Shown here: positions 51,765 through 61,622 of the stretch, one piece after another
Numbering within the stretch: the first letter of the stretch is position 1
Layout of the letters: each line of letters starts with the position of its first letter
Source of the DNA: JACCQS01 sp963766765
GTDB taxonomy: Bacteria > Actinomycetota > Actinomycetes > Mycobacteriales > Geodermatophilaceae
Length of the DNA stretch: 64,000 nt
Direction: 5' to 3'
Assembly: GCA_963766765.1 (NCBI GenBank)
Contig: CAVYBR010000014.1
Location: forward strand, 248,001-312,000
Program-made: the position numbers and the translations under genes
The notes under the pieces: generated by a model
The model's input: the letters and a program-made list of their open reading frames with translations, nothing else
Told to the model about the DNA's origin: nothing
Database searches by the model: none

Positions 51765-52105
51765 GCGCGAGCCCCGGCCAACCAATGGGCGGACCCGCAG
51801 AGGAAGCGCGCCGGTTGGTGGAGGCGCTCTCGGACTGGGCGACCACCCGGCTGGGCACGGTCGACGCGCAGATCGCCACCGGTTCTGCTGAATGCCAGGT
51901 CTGCCCGATATGCCAGCTCATCTCGGCGCTGCGCGGAGACGGCCCCGAGGTCCTGTCCCGGCTCGGCGACGCGTGGACGGCCTTCCTTGGCGCGCTGACC
52001 GAGCACCGCCACCCTGCTGCCGCTCCCGAGCCCGGTAGTTCCTCCACCGAGGCGGCTGACGGCACCAGGCCGGTTCGGCCGGTGCAGAACATCGAGGTCC
52101 GGTGA
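51761..52105 (+). CDS. Conserved small CxxCxxC protein (Rv2183c-like position)
   Basis: The 114-residue protein has a helical N-terminus and the cysteine cluster SAECQVCPICQLISAL (C-x2-C-x2-C), a probable metal site. The C-terminus is Pro/Ser/Thr-rich. It overlaps the ArsA gene by 4 nt (ATGA) and the glucokinase gene by 4 nt, so all three are coupled. Similar proteins follow the ArsA-like gene in other actinobacteria. The function is unknown. Confidence 0.85.
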   Translation: MSASPGQPMGGPAEEARRLVEALSDWATTRLGTVDAQIATGSAECQVCPICQLISALRGDGPEVLSRLGDAWTAFLGALTEHRHPAAAPEPGSSSTEAADGTRPVRPVQNIEVR

Positions 52106-53088
52106 GTGAACGCCAGCTTGCCCTGGGGATTGACATCGGCGGCACGAAGATCGCCGGCGGGATCGTTGACGACTCGGGTGTAGTCCTCGACTGCGTGCGC
52201 CGTGAGACGCCCGGCCATGCGGTCGTCGCCGTCGAGGAGGCCATCGTGTCGGTGGTCGACGAACTGTGCGAGCGGGTGGCGGCGAGTACGTACGGAACGA
52301 TCGTCGCGGTCGGCGTCGGTGCGGCCGGATGGGTGAGTACGGATCGATCCACGATTCTGTTCAGCCCGCATCTGGCCTGGCGCAACACAATGCTCCGGGC
52401 CGATCTCACGCAGCGCATGGCCCTGCCGGTATGGGTCGACAACGACGCGAACGCGGCCGCCTGGGCCGAATACCGCTTCGGTGCGGCCCGCGGTCACCAG
52501 ACCGTCGCCTGCGTCACGCTCGGCACCGGCATCGGCGGCGGCGTGATCTCTGACGGACGCCTGCAGAGGGGCGCCTTCGGGATTGCCGGCGAGTGGGGGC
52601 ACACCCGGGTGGTGCCTGACGGCCGGCGCTGCGTCTGTGGGAACCGCGGATGCTGGGAGCAGTACGCCAGCGGTCGAGCCCTGGCGCGAGCGGGTCAAGA
52701 ACTCGCCGAGGTTGCTCCGGCAGCGGCGAGCGCGCTGCTGGCGCGCGTGACTGGAGACCCCAGCCGGCTCACCGGCGCAGACGTGACCGCTGCCGCCTTG
52801 GCCGGCGATCCGGCATCGATCGGATTGGTCCAGGAGGTGGGGACCTGGCTCGGCGAGGGCATCGTGACGATCTCGATGATCATCGACCCGAGTGTGATCG
52901 TCGTGGGCGGCGGAGTGAGTGCCCTCGGTGAACTCTTGCTGGCACCGGCCCGGGAGCGCTTCACGGCAGCCTTGCCGGGACGGGGCTACCGGCCGGTACC
53001 GGAGATCGTGGCTGCCACGCTCGGACCTGACGCCGGGATGATCGGCGCAGCAGACCTGGCCCGGGTAGCGGCCGAATCTCGCCGGTAG
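52102..53088 (+). CDS. glk: ROK family glucokinase
   Basis: The 328-residue ROK kinase has the phosphate loop LGIDIGGTKIAGGIV, the catalytic Asp in VWVDNDANAAAWAE, the GTGIGGGVI motif, and the zinc-binding signature CVCGNRGCWEQYASG preceded by GEWGHTRV. It would phosphorylate glucose or a related sugar. It is followed by a sugar ABC importer, which suits this role, and precedes it by 53 nt. There is no helix-turn-helix, so it is not a repressor. Confidence 0.93.
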   Translation: MSERQLALGIDIGGTKIAGGIVDDSGVVLDCVRRETPGHAVVAVEEAIVSVVDELCERVAASTYGTIVAVGVGAAGWVSTDRSTILFSPHLAWRNTMLRADLTQRMALPVWVDNDANAAAWAEYRFGAARGHQTVACVTLGTGIGGGVISDGRLQRGAFGIAGEWGHTRVVPDGRRCVCGNRGCWEQYASGRALARAGQELAEVAPAAASALLARVTGDPSRLTGADVTAAALAGDPASIGLVQEVGTWLGEGIVTISMIIDPSVIVVGGGVSALGELLLAPARERFTAALPGRGYRPVPEIVAATLGPDAGMIGAADLARVAAESRR

Positions 53089-53141
53089 ACGCGGCGGGCC
53101 CGCCCAGCCATGATCGCCACAACCGTCACGAAGGGATCGGC

Positions 53142-54110
53142 ATGACCGCAAAGAAGATCGGCATAGCTCTGGCCGCGGCGAGCACTCTCGTGCTGGCCGG
53201 ATGTAGCGGCACGGGACAGGAGGATGACTCCGGCGACGAAGCCAGCATTGACATGACAGTGGCCGTGATCACTCACTCCGGCCCGGGGGACGCCTTCTGG
53301 GACGTCGTCAAGTCCGGCGCCGATCAGGCCGCGAGCGACCTCGGCATTACCGTCGAGTACAACTCCGACCCGGACCCGGTCCGGCAGTCTGAACTGATCG
53401 ACAACGCGGTCTCCCAGGGTGTCGACGGGATCGTCGTGTCCATGGCCAATCCCGACGGTCTTCAGGACTCGGTCGAGGCTGCCGTCGCCGCGGGAATCCC
53501 GGTGATCACCATCAACTCCGGGCTCGAACAATCGGCGCAGTTCGGGGCCATCACGCATGTCGGGCAGAGTGAATCGATCGCCGGTCAAGCCGTTGGCCAA
53601 CGACTGACTGACGAGGGCGTGCAAGGAAAGGTCCTCTGCGTGATCCACGAGGCCGGCAACATCGGACTCGAGGAGCGTTGCTCGTCAGTGGGCGAGACCT
53701 ACAGCGGCGCGGTCGAGAATCTGCAAGTCGACGGCACGAACCTCGCCGAAGTTCAGGACACCATCCTGTCCAAGTTGCAGTCCGACACCGACGTCGGTGC
53801 CATCCTCACCCTCGGGGGTCAGTTCGGTGTGGCGGCGGCCGACGCACAGTCCGAGGCTGGAACCGACGCGACCATCGCGACCTTCGACGTGTCGGAGGAC
53901 GTCATCAATCGGATCATCGACGGCGACATCTTGTTCGCCGTCGACCAGCAGCCTTACGTCCAGGGATATCTGGGGGTTCAGTTCCTGTACCTCAAGGTGC
54001 TCAACGGCAACGACATCGGCGGCGGCCAGCCGGTGCTCTCAGGACCGGCCTTCGTGGACGCGGCGAATGCCGAAGCCGTGCTCGAGTTCGCCGGAAACGG
54101 GACGCGCTGA
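53142..54110 (+). CDS. Sugar ABC transporter substrate-binding lipoprotein
   Basis: The 322-residue lipoprotein precursor has a signal peptide with lipobox LAGC near residue 20, then the RbsB-type fold: VAVITHSGPGDAFWDVVKSGA, EYNSDPDPVRQSELIDNAVSQ and TFDVSEDVINRIIDGDILFAVDQQPY. It binds a sugar, possibly a monosaccharide, outside the membrane. AAGGGATC precedes the ATG. It is first in a binding-protein, permease, ATPase set. Confidence 0.93.
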   Translation: MTAKKIGIALAAASTLVLAGCSGTGQEDDSGDEASIDMTVAVITHSGPGDAFWDVVKSGADQAASDLGITVEYNSDPDPVRQSELIDNAVSQGVDGIVVSMANPDGLQDSVEAAVAAGIPVITINSGLEQSAQFGAITHVGQSESIAGQAVGQRLTDEGVQGKVLCVIHEAGNIGLEERCSSVGETYSGAVENLQVDGTNLAEVQDTILSKLQSDTDVGAILTLGGQFGVAAADAQSEAGTDATIATFDVSEDVINRIIDGDILFAVDQQPYVQGYLGVQFLYLKVLNGNDIGGGQPVLSGPAFVDAANAEAVLEFAGNGTR

Positions 54111-54129
54111 CCCCCGAGAAGGGACACCG

Positions 54130-55166
54130 ATGAGCGCGACCACCGCTGCCACAAGTGCCGAGCAGCGCAGCGGGACAAGTCGCCTGACCCGAGTGCTGCG
54201 TCGGCCGGAGGTGGGCGCCTTCGGGGCGGCCCTGGCCGTCCTGGTGTTCTTTGCCCTCGTCGCTGAGCAGTTCCTGACCGCGGAAGGCCTTGGCACATGG
54301 CTGAACTCGGCCTCCCGGTTCGGGATCATGGCCGTCGCGGTGGCCTTGTTGATGATCGGAGGCGAGTTCGATCTGTCTGCGGGGGTGATGACTGGAGCAA
54401 CCGGGCTCTTCGTCGGCGTGGTCACCACCGGGTACGGGCTCAACATCTGGGTCGCGGTGGTCGTTGCACTCGTGATCGCGCTGGCGATCGGTGCGCTCAA
54501 CGCGGTGATCGTGATGCGCACCGGGCTGCCCAGTTTCATCGTCACGCTGGGGACCTTCTTCGTACTTCAGGGACTCGACCTGGCCTTGGTCAAACTCGTG
54601 TACGGCCAGGTGGCGATCCAGGGGCTGCGCGAGGTGCCCAACTACAACTCGGTCCAACCGCTTTTCGGCGGTAGCTTCACTCTCGGCGGCGCTCGGATAT
54701 CGGTGTCGGTCCTGTGGGCGTTGGCTGTGATTGCCATTGCGACCTACATCCTGTTGCGAACGCGGGCCGGAAACTGGATCTTCGCCGTGGGTGGAGCACA
54801 GCTCAGCGCCCGGCAAACCGGTGTCCCGGTGTTCCGGACGAAGCTCGGCCTGTTCATGGGAACCGCAGCGGCGGGCTGGTTGGTCGGCATGATCAGCCTC
54901 TTCCAGTCCTCGACGGCGCAGAGTTCGACCGGCGTCGGTGATGAGTTCATCTACATCATCTGCGCGGTGGTCGGGGGTTGCCTCCTCACGGGGGGCTACG
55001 GATCGGCCATCGGGGCGGCCCTGGGGGCGCTGATCTACGGGATGACCAGGCAGGGTGTGGTGTATGCGGGTTGGGACAGCAACTGGCTCTACGTCTTCTT
55101 GGGTGGGATGTTGCTCGGCGCCGTGCTCATCAACAATTGGATCCGTACGAAGGCAGCTCTGGCGCG

Positions 55167-55170
<4 letters not shown>
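54130..55170 (+). CDS. Sugar ABC transporter permease (RbsC/FrcC-like)
   Basis: The 346-residue permease has eight to ten helices and the RbsC family elements LLMIGGEFDLSAGVM, TGLPSFIVTLGTFFVLQGLDL and GGCLLTGGYGSAIGAALGALI. The ATG at 54130 follows the binding-protein gene by 19 nt. Its stop overlaps the ATPase start by 4 nt. Confidence 0.93.
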
Positions 55171-56027
<857 letters not shown>

Positions 56028-56086
56028 CCGGCTAATGCATAACTTCGCCTGCGGCAGGTCGACACAGTCGACCTAGGCTAGGTGAC

Positions 56087-56518
56087 GTGACCGATGTGCA
56101 GCGCACCTTCACCGTCAATCAGCCGGCCGACAAAGTCGTTTCCTACCTCCGGGACTTTGCGAACACCGAGCGATGGGATCCCGGAACCGTCACGACGAAG
56201 CGCGTGGGCGGGGGCGCGATCGGAGTCGGCACGCAGTGGCACAACGTGTCGGAGTTCCGTGGACGTCAGACCGAACTGGAGTACGAGCTCACCCGAGACG
56301 AGCCGCGCCGACTGACCTTCGTCGGGAAGAACAAGACGGCGACGTCCACCGACGATCTGCGCTTTCGTGAGGTGGATGGCGGCACTGAGATCAGCTACCA
56401 CGCGCACTTCGACTTCCATGGCTTGGCCAAGCTGGCTACGCCGTTCCTCAAGGGTCCCTTGGAGAAGCTGGGCGATGAGACCGAGCAGCAGATGCGGGAG
56501 ACGGTCAACGCCCTCTAG
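56087..56518 (+). CDS. SRPBCC family protein
   Basis: The 143-residue protein has VQRTFTVNQPADKVVSYLRDFANTERW-type START-like N-terminus, a middle RQTELEYELTRDEPRRLTFVG and a C-terminal helix LEKLGDETEQQMRETV. It is the third SRPBCC protein in 8 kb. TAGGCT ends 7 nt before the GTG, so a leaderless transcript is likely. Its stop overlaps the convergent TIGR00300 gene by 4 nt. Confidence 0.88.
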   Translation: MTDVQRTFTVNQPADKVVSYLRDFANTERWDPGTVTTKRVGGGAIGVGTQWHNVSEFRGRQTELEYELTRDEPRRLTFVGKNKTATSTDDLRFREVDGGTEISYHAHFDFHGLAKLATPFLKGPLEKLGDETEQQMRETVNAL

Positions 56519-57729
56519 CCGACGAGTTCGCGGCTGAGCTGCTCGAGGAAGAGCCCCGTATCGGTGACGATCCCGATGGCCTGGGCACTGCCGCGGTCGG
56601 CCAGCTTGGTGACGGTGGCGGGGTTGATGTCCACGCTGACCAACGGGATCGACGCGGGCAGCAGGTTCCCCGTGGCGATCGAGTGCAGCATCGTCGCCAC
56701 CATGATGGCGAAACCGACGTTGGGCAATTCCGCCCGCATGGCGCGCTGTCCCTCGATGACGTCGGTATAGACATCGGGCAACGGACCGTCATCCCGTACG
56801 GATCCGACCAGTACGAACGGCTTTCCGGCTTTGACCATGGCGTGCATCACGCCTCCGGTCAGGAGCCCTTCCTCGACCGCAGCCGCGATCGACCCGCAAC
56901 TACGGATGCGATTGATCGCGCGGATGTGGTGCTCGTGGCCGTGCGGCACACCCGAACCTTTCGACAGGTCCACGCCCAAGGATGTCCCGAACAGCGCCGA
57001 CTCGATGTCGTGTGTGGCCAGGGCGTTTCCGGCGAAGAGCACGTCCACGAAGCCGGCATCGACGAGTTTGACCATCGCCGGCGCGGCACCGGTGTGCACG
57101 ATTGCGGGGCCGCCGACCCACAGAATGCGCTGGCCCGCCGCCTTGACCGCTCGCATCTGCTCGGCGATCTGGCGAACCAAGAGTGCCTGGGGTTTCTCGC
57201 TGGAGATCGCTGAGGACATGAAGCCGAAGTCGTCGGCGCTCTTGGCGTCGACCGCGGGCATGATCACGCGGACTCCGGACGCCCCGCACACGACCTGGTC
57301 ACCAGCCTGTACGTCCGAAACGGGCACCGTACGAACGCGGTTGCCCGTGACGATGAGTCCGCAGTCCATTTCCGGCTGCTCGACGTCGACCCAGCGATCC
57401 TCAAGGCGGACTTGGGTGTTCAGGTTGGTCGTCGAGTAGAAGTCCTCGGGGAACACCCCGTCGCTCGGCGCGGGACGCAGCACCGCCTTGCCAGGGTCGA
57501 GCTGGTTGGCGCCGTGGACCTGCAGGCGCATGAGGATGCGGCTGAGTAGTTCCTCGTCGTCGCAGGTGATCGAGATGTGCGCGGTCGATGCATCCTCGTG
57601 CTGCCGGCCGAGGTCCAGAGTGTCGATGCGGTAGTCGCCGCCGTACTCCAGGACGTCGTCCAGGATCCGGGCCAGCGCACCGGTATCCATCAGGTGTCCG
57701 GTGACGGTGACGATTTCGGAGTGAGGCAC
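56515..57729 (-). CDS. TIGR00300 family protein (LOR/SDH domain, ArgZ/ornithine cyclodeaminase-like)
   Basis: The 404-residue protein has the N-terminal LOR/SDH bifunctional-enzyme domain (SEIVTVTGHLMDTGALARILDDVLE) and the C-terminal part with VGGPAIVHTGAAPAM, GNALATHDIE, GHEHHIRAINRI, and VMHAMVKAGKPFVLVGS. TIGR00300 members include archaeal ornithine cyclodeaminase and the C-terminal part of cyanobacterial ArgZ. An amino acid role, perhaps ornithine to proline, is therefore possible but untested here. No proline or arginine genes are adjacent. Confidence 0.85.
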   Translation of the reverse strand: MPHSEIVTVTGHLMDTGALARILDDVLEYGGDYRIDTLDLGRQHEDASTAHISITCDDEELLSRILMRLQVHGANQLDPGKAVLRPAPSDGVFPEDFYSTTNLNTQVRLEDRWVDVEQPEMDCGLIVTGNRVRTVPVSDVQAGDQVVCGASGVRVIMPAVDAKSADDFGFMSSAISSEKPQALLVRQIAEQMRAVKAAGQRILWVGGPAIVHTGAAPAMVKLVDAGFVDVLFAGNALATHDIESALFGTSLGVDLSKGSGVPHGHEHHIRAINRIRSCGSIAAAVEEGLLTGGVMHAMVKAGKPFVLVGSVRDDGPLPDVYTDVIEGQRAMRAELPNVGFAIMVATMLHSIATGNLLPASIPLVSVDINPATVTKLADRGSAQAIGIVTDTGLFLEQLSRELVG

Positions 57730-57744
57730 AACGCGCAGGCTAGA

Positions 57745-58482
57745 TCACACGATTGCGCCGTCGTCGGGGTCCTCGAACTGCGGTCCCTCGCGCATCCGCC
57801 AGATCAGCATCCCGACACCGCTGGCGATCCCCAGCACACCGAACACGAAGCCGAGTTGCCGGCTGAGGCCGAGCAGGCTGGGTGCGACAAGAAGCATCGC
57901 CCCACCGATCAGGAGGACCAGTGCGTATGCCGCGGCCCGGGACAGCATGGGAAGTGGTGGCGGCGGCGGGGGCTCGTAGTGCTCCTCCATCGCCTCGTCC
58001 TCGGCGGTGTCCGCGGCCTCGGCGGCTGCAGCGCGAGCCGCGGCGTGCTCCTGCGCCGCGCGGTCCAAGTCCTCGGTCAGGATGTCCCCGAGCCGGCCGT
58101 GGTCTGCCTCATAGGCAGCGACGAGTTCGCGCCACTGCGCGTCATCTGTTGCAGATGTCGCTGGCGCGGGGGCTGCTGCAATGGCGGGGAACGTGTGGAC
58201 GTCGTAGTCGCGCAGCAGGGTTGTTGCGGTTTCGGACTGACTCCGATCGACGAAGAGCCGGTCAGTGGGCGGACTGGGCAGCGCAATGCTGCGAGTCACG
58301 GCATCGACATCGGACGTGGGATCGAGGTACGCGGCGATTCCGGCGTCGCGCAGCACGTCGAGCAGGTGTTCGCCGACACGCGGATCGACGTCACGCAACG
58401 CTCGGAAGGACGAGGCATCCAGCCCGTTGTCGCGTCGCCCGCGCCTACGGGGCGAGGTCACGAGTTCCCTGCGCGTGCGCAT
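57745..58482 (-). CDS. Conserved protein with two C-terminal membrane helices
   Basis: The 245-residue protein has a basic start, a cytoplasmic region resembling DPRVGEHLLDVLRDAGIAAYLDP with GHRSQSETA-like spacing, an Ala/Glu-rich helix, a proline run (EPPPPPPLPML), and two membrane helices (about 180-220). The actinobacterial type occurs next to esterase and PlsC genes. It overlaps the esterase gene by 38 nt. I do not recognise a function. Confidence 0.8.
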   Translation of the reverse strand: MRTRRELVTSPRRRGRRDNGLDASSFRALRDVDPRVGEHLLDVLRDAGIAAYLDPTSDVDAVTRSIALPSPPTDRLFVDRSQSETATTLLRDYDVHTFPAIAAAPAPATSATDDAQWRELVAAYEADHGRLGDILTEDLDRAAQEHAAARAAAAEAADTAEDEAMEEHYEPPPPPPLPMLSRAAAYALVLLIGGAMLLVAPSLLGLSRQLGFVFGVLGIASGVGMLIWRMREGPQFEDPDDGAIV

Positions 58483-59218
58483 GGCTACCGATCCACGCCA
58501 CGCTCTCTGTGAAGATCTGCTCGGCGTCGTTGTCGAGCGTGGCTACGTGATAGCTGTTGTCCAGCAGCCGTTCGGTGACATCGGTGGACGTGACCCCTTC
58601 GAGCAGGAGACGGCCCGAGAGTGGCTCGACCACGTGATCCTCGGTGCTGCGGAAGGTCAGGATCGGGGCGTTGACCTTGGCGAGATCGTTGTGTGTGACC
58701 GCCCAGAGTTCCTGAAGGGACACAGCTGCCTTCAGCGGCACCTTGCCGTACGCGAGTTCGCGGGCACCGGGCTTCTTGATGTCGTTGGCAATGCCCTTCC
58801 AGGAGGGGAGCACCTTGGCGAGCACCTTGAGCAGTGCGATGTCCTTGCGCTCAGTGCCCAGTGAGGGGTTGACCAGGACGAGTCCGGCGATCTTGTCGCC
58901 GTGTTCCTCTGCCAGCCGGATCGCCAGCGTGCCGCCCATCGACAGGCCAGCGAGGAAGACCTCGGAGCAGCGACCGCGCAATTCCTCGAGGGCACGCTCG
59001 GCGGCTGCGTACCAATCGGGCCAGCGAGTGGCGTTCATGTCGGCCAGCACCGTGCCGTGCCCGGGCAGGCGCGGGCAGCTGACGGTGTAGCCCTCAGCGG
59101 CTAGGTGCTCACCCCACGGGCGCAGGCTCTGCGGCGTGCCGGTGAAACCGTGAACCAGCAGAACCCCGACGGCTCCGCCGTCGAAGGTGAAGGGTTCGGC
59201 ACCTGCCAGCACCGGCAT
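58445..59218 (-). CDS. Alpha/beta hydrolase, carboxylesterase/monoacylglycerol lipase type
   Basis: The 257-residue protein has the oxyanion segment GVLLVHGFTGTPQSL, the nucleophile elbow AGLSMGGTLAI, Asp in FRSTEDHVVEP and His in LLDNSYHVATLDND, as in Est30-type esterases. It has no signal peptide. It neighbours plsC divergently, pointing to lipid metabolism. Confidence 0.93.
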   Translation of the reverse strand: MPVLAGAEPFTFDGGAVGVLLVHGFTGTPQSLRPWGEHLAAEGYTVSCPRLPGHGTVLADMNATRWPDWYAAAERALEELRGRCSEVFLAGLSMGGTLAIRLAEEHGDKIAGLVLVNPSLGTERKDIALLKVLAKVLPSWKGIANDIKKPGARELAYGKVPLKAAVSLQELWAVTHNDLAKVNAPILTFRSTEDHVVEPLSGRLLLEGVTSTDVTERLLDNSYHVATLDNDAEQIFTESVAWIGSHAHAQGTRDLAP

Positions 59219-59309
59219 GCTTTGTCTCCTTGGGTTGGCTGTTCTGCGACCTCATTGTGACTCTTGGCGCATCGTCCCTAGTCTGGCATCCGAAGGGGCG
59301 GGTGATGCG

Positions 59310-60077
59310 GTGTTCTACTGGGTGCTCAAATTCGTCCTGGTCGGCCCGATTCTGCGGTTGCTCTTCCGTCCCGACGTGCAGGGTCTGGAGAACATTCCGC
59401 GCAGAGGCCCGGCCATCCTCGCGAGCAATCACTTGTCCTTCTCGGATTCGATCTTCCTACCGCTCATGGTTCCGCGCCGGGTCACGTTCCTGGCCAAGTC
59501 GGAGTACTTCACCGGCAAGGGAATCAAGGGTTTCCTCAGCCGCGCCTTCTTCGCCGGCGCCGGCCAGGTGCCGATCGATCGGACCAGCGGCACCGCGGCG
59601 CGGGATGCTCTCGACACCGGCGTCAGAATCCTCAAGGAGGGAAAGCTGCTCGGGATCTACCCGGAGGGCACCCGCTCGCCTGATGCCCGGCTCTACCGCG
59701 GAAAGACCGGCATTGCGCGCATGTCCCTGGAATCAGGTGCCGTCGTGATCCCTGTGGTGATGATCGATACCGAGAAGATCCAGCCGATCGGCAAGAAGAT
59801 CCCGCGCATTCGCAAGGTCAAGATCCGGGTCGGCGTACCGCTGGACTTCTCGCGGTACGAGGGGATGTCCGGTGACCGATTCGTCGAGCGGTCGATGACC
59901 GACGAGGTGATGTACGAACTGATGCTGCTCTCCGGGCAGCAGTACGTGGATCTCTACGCCGCAAAGGTGAAGGCCGAGATGGACAAGACGGGCAGGAGCG
60001 CCGACGAGGTAGTCGCGATCCTCAAGCCGAACCCGGTTGAGTCAGCCGACCGCGTTCCGGCAACTCTCGCCGGCTGA
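59310..60077 (+). CDS. plsC: 1-acyl-sn-glycerol-3-phosphate acyltransferase (PlsC)
   Basis: The 255-residue acyltransferase has the HX4D motif in ASNHLSFSDSIF, FFAGAGQVPIDR, and YPEGTRSPDARLYRGKTG with the substrate-binding Arg. The GTG at 59310 starts directly before the membrane-associated VLKFVLVGPILRLLFRP; longer starts overlap the esterase gene. It acylates lysophosphatidate in phospholipid synthesis. It corresponds to Rv2182c. Confidence 0.93.
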   Translation: MFYWVLKFVLVGPILRLLFRPDVQGLENIPRRGPAILASNHLSFSDSIFLPLMVPRRVTFLAKSEYFTGKGIKGFLSRAFFAGAGQVPIDRTSGTAARDALDTGVRILKEGKLLGIYPEGTRSPDARLYRGKTGIARMSLESGAVVIPVVMIDTEKIQPIGKKIPRIRKVKIRVGVPLDFSRYEGMSGDRFVERSMTDEVMYELMLLSGQQYVDLYAAKVKAEMDKTGRSADEVVAILKPNPVESADRVPATLAG

Positions 60078-60094
60078 GCGGCTGACTGGAAACG

Positions 60095-60586
60095 ATGCGG
60101 CGGTACTTCTACGACACCGAGTTCATCGAGGACGGGCGCACGATCGACCTGGTCTCGATCGGGGTCGTCGACGAAAAGGGCCGCGAGTTCTATGCCGTTT
60201 CAACCGAATTCGACTCGGACAAGGCGATCCCGTGGGTGCGCCGCAATGTGCTCGATCAGCTACCGCCGCCCGCCGATCGCGCGTGGCGGTCCCGCGCCCG
60301 GATCCGGGACGACCTGCTGTCGTTTCTCACCGGACCCGGCGAGGAGATCGAGCTCTGGGCCTGGTACGCCGCGTACGACCACGTGGCGCTGGCCCAGCTC
60401 TGGGGGCCGATGACCGAACTGCCACGCGCCGTCCCACGTCTCACCTACGACCTGCGTCAGCGTTGGGCCGATATCGGCAAGCCCGAACTCCCGGCGGCTG
60501 GTACGGATGCCCACGATGCGCTGGCTGACGCTCGGCACAACCTGGCCCGCTGGCAGGCGATGCGGGCGCTGGAGACGAGGTCCTAG
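60095..60586 (+). CDS. 3'-5' exoribonuclease (Rv2179c-like, DEDDh)
   Basis: The 163-residue protein begins MRRYFYDTEFIEDG with the first acidic pair, followed by WAWYAAYDHVALAQLWG and the C-terminal HDALADARHNLARW containing the His and Asp of the DEDDh set. The family was described as polyadenylate-specific exoribonuclease AS in M. tuberculosis. It lies between plsC and pfk, as part of the conserved run toward aroG. Confidence 0.92.
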   Translation: MRRYFYDTEFIEDGRTIDLVSIGVVDEKGREFYAVSTEFDSDKAIPWVRRNVLDQLPPPADRAWRSRARIRDDLLSFLTGPGEEIELWAWYAAYDHVALAQLWGPMTELPRAVPRLTYDLRQRWADIGKPELPAAGTDAHDALADARHNLARWQAMRALETRS

Positions 60587-60596
60587 GCTTTCGCTC

Positions 60597-61622
60597 ATGC
60601 GCATCGGAGTACTCACTGGGGGCGGGGACTGCCCGGGGCTGAACGCCGTCATCAGGGCCGTCGTACGTAAGGGCGTCGAGACCTACGGGCACGAGTTCGT
60701 GGGGTTCAAGGACGGCTGGCGTGGCCCGATCGAGGGCGACACGATGCCGCTCGACGTGCACGCCGTCCGGGGGATCCTGCCACGCGGCGGAACCATCCTC
60801 GGGACATCGCGGACCAATCCGTACAAGACTCCCGACGGCGAAGCCATGCTGATGGCCAACCTCGAACGGCTGGGCATCGACGCGCTGGTCGCCATCGGCG
60901 GCGAGGACACCCTGGGCGTGGCTACCAAGCTCGCTGCCGCTGGCGTGCGCGTCGTCGGCGTACCGAAGACCATCGACAACGACCTCGGCGCCACTGACTA
61001 CACGTTCGGCTTCGACACTGCCGTCGGAGTGGCGATGGAAGCGATCGACCGGTTGCACACGACCGGGGACAGCCATCACCGTGCCCTCGTCGTGGAAGTC
61101 ATGGGCCGCCACGCCGGATGGATAGCGTTGCACGCGGGCATGGCCGGTGGTGCCAACGTCATTCTGATCCCGGAGAACCCGTTCGACATCGACGCCGTCG
61201 TCGAATATGTGAAGCACCGCTTCGCATCGGGCTACTCACCGGTCCTGGTCGTGAGTGAAGGCGCGTTGCCCTCCGGTGGCGGCTTGAGCCTCGGCTCCGG
61301 AGTTGTCGACGACTTCGGCCATGTCCGACTCGGCGGTATCGGCGCAGCACTGGCCGAGGTGATCGAGGAGCGCACCGGCAAGGAGAGTCGCGCGGTGGTG
61401 CTCGGCCACATCCAGCGCGGCGGTACGCCGACCGCATTCGACCGCGTCCTGGCGACGCGGTTCGGGTTGAGCGCGATCGACGCCGTGCAGGCCGAGGACT
61501 GGGGGGTGATGGTGGCCCTGCGCGGCACCGACATCGTGCGCGTACCCCTGGCCGAGGCAACCGCCGAACTCAAGACGGTGCCAGCGCAGAGGTACGCCGA
61601 GGCCGAGGTGTTTTTCGGCTGA
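60597..61622 (+). CDS. pfkA: 6-phosphofructokinase, probably PPi-dependent
   Basis: The 341-residue enzyme starts MRIGVLTGGGDCPGLNAVIR. Its motifs are GGEDTLGVA, PKTIDNDLGATDYTFGFDTA, VVEVMGRHAGWIAL and GHIQRGGTPTAFDR. In phosphofructokinases, Gly104 and Gly124 (E. coli numbers) mark ATP users; here the positions are Asp (GGED) and Lys (PKTID), as in the PPi-dependent enzyme of Amycolatopsis methanolica. The product is therefore likely reversible and PPi-linked. The stop lies in the first copy of a 78-bp tandem repeat. Confidence 0.93.
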   Translation: MRIGVLTGGGDCPGLNAVIRAVVRKGVETYGHEFVGFKDGWRGPIEGDTMPLDVHAVRGILPRGGTILGTSRTNPYKTPDGEAMLMANLERLGIDALVAIGGEDTLGVATKLAAAGVRVVGVPKTIDNDLGATDYTFGFDTAVGVAMEAIDRLHTTGDSHHRALVVEVMGRHAGWIALHAGMAGGANVILIPENPFDIDAVVEYVKHRFASGYSPVLVVSEGALPSGGGLSLGSGVVDDFGHVRLGGIGAALAEVIEERTGKESRAVVLGHIQRGGTPTAFDRVLATRFGLSAIDAVQAEDWGVMVALRGTDIVRVPLAEATAELKTVPAQRYAEAEVFFG

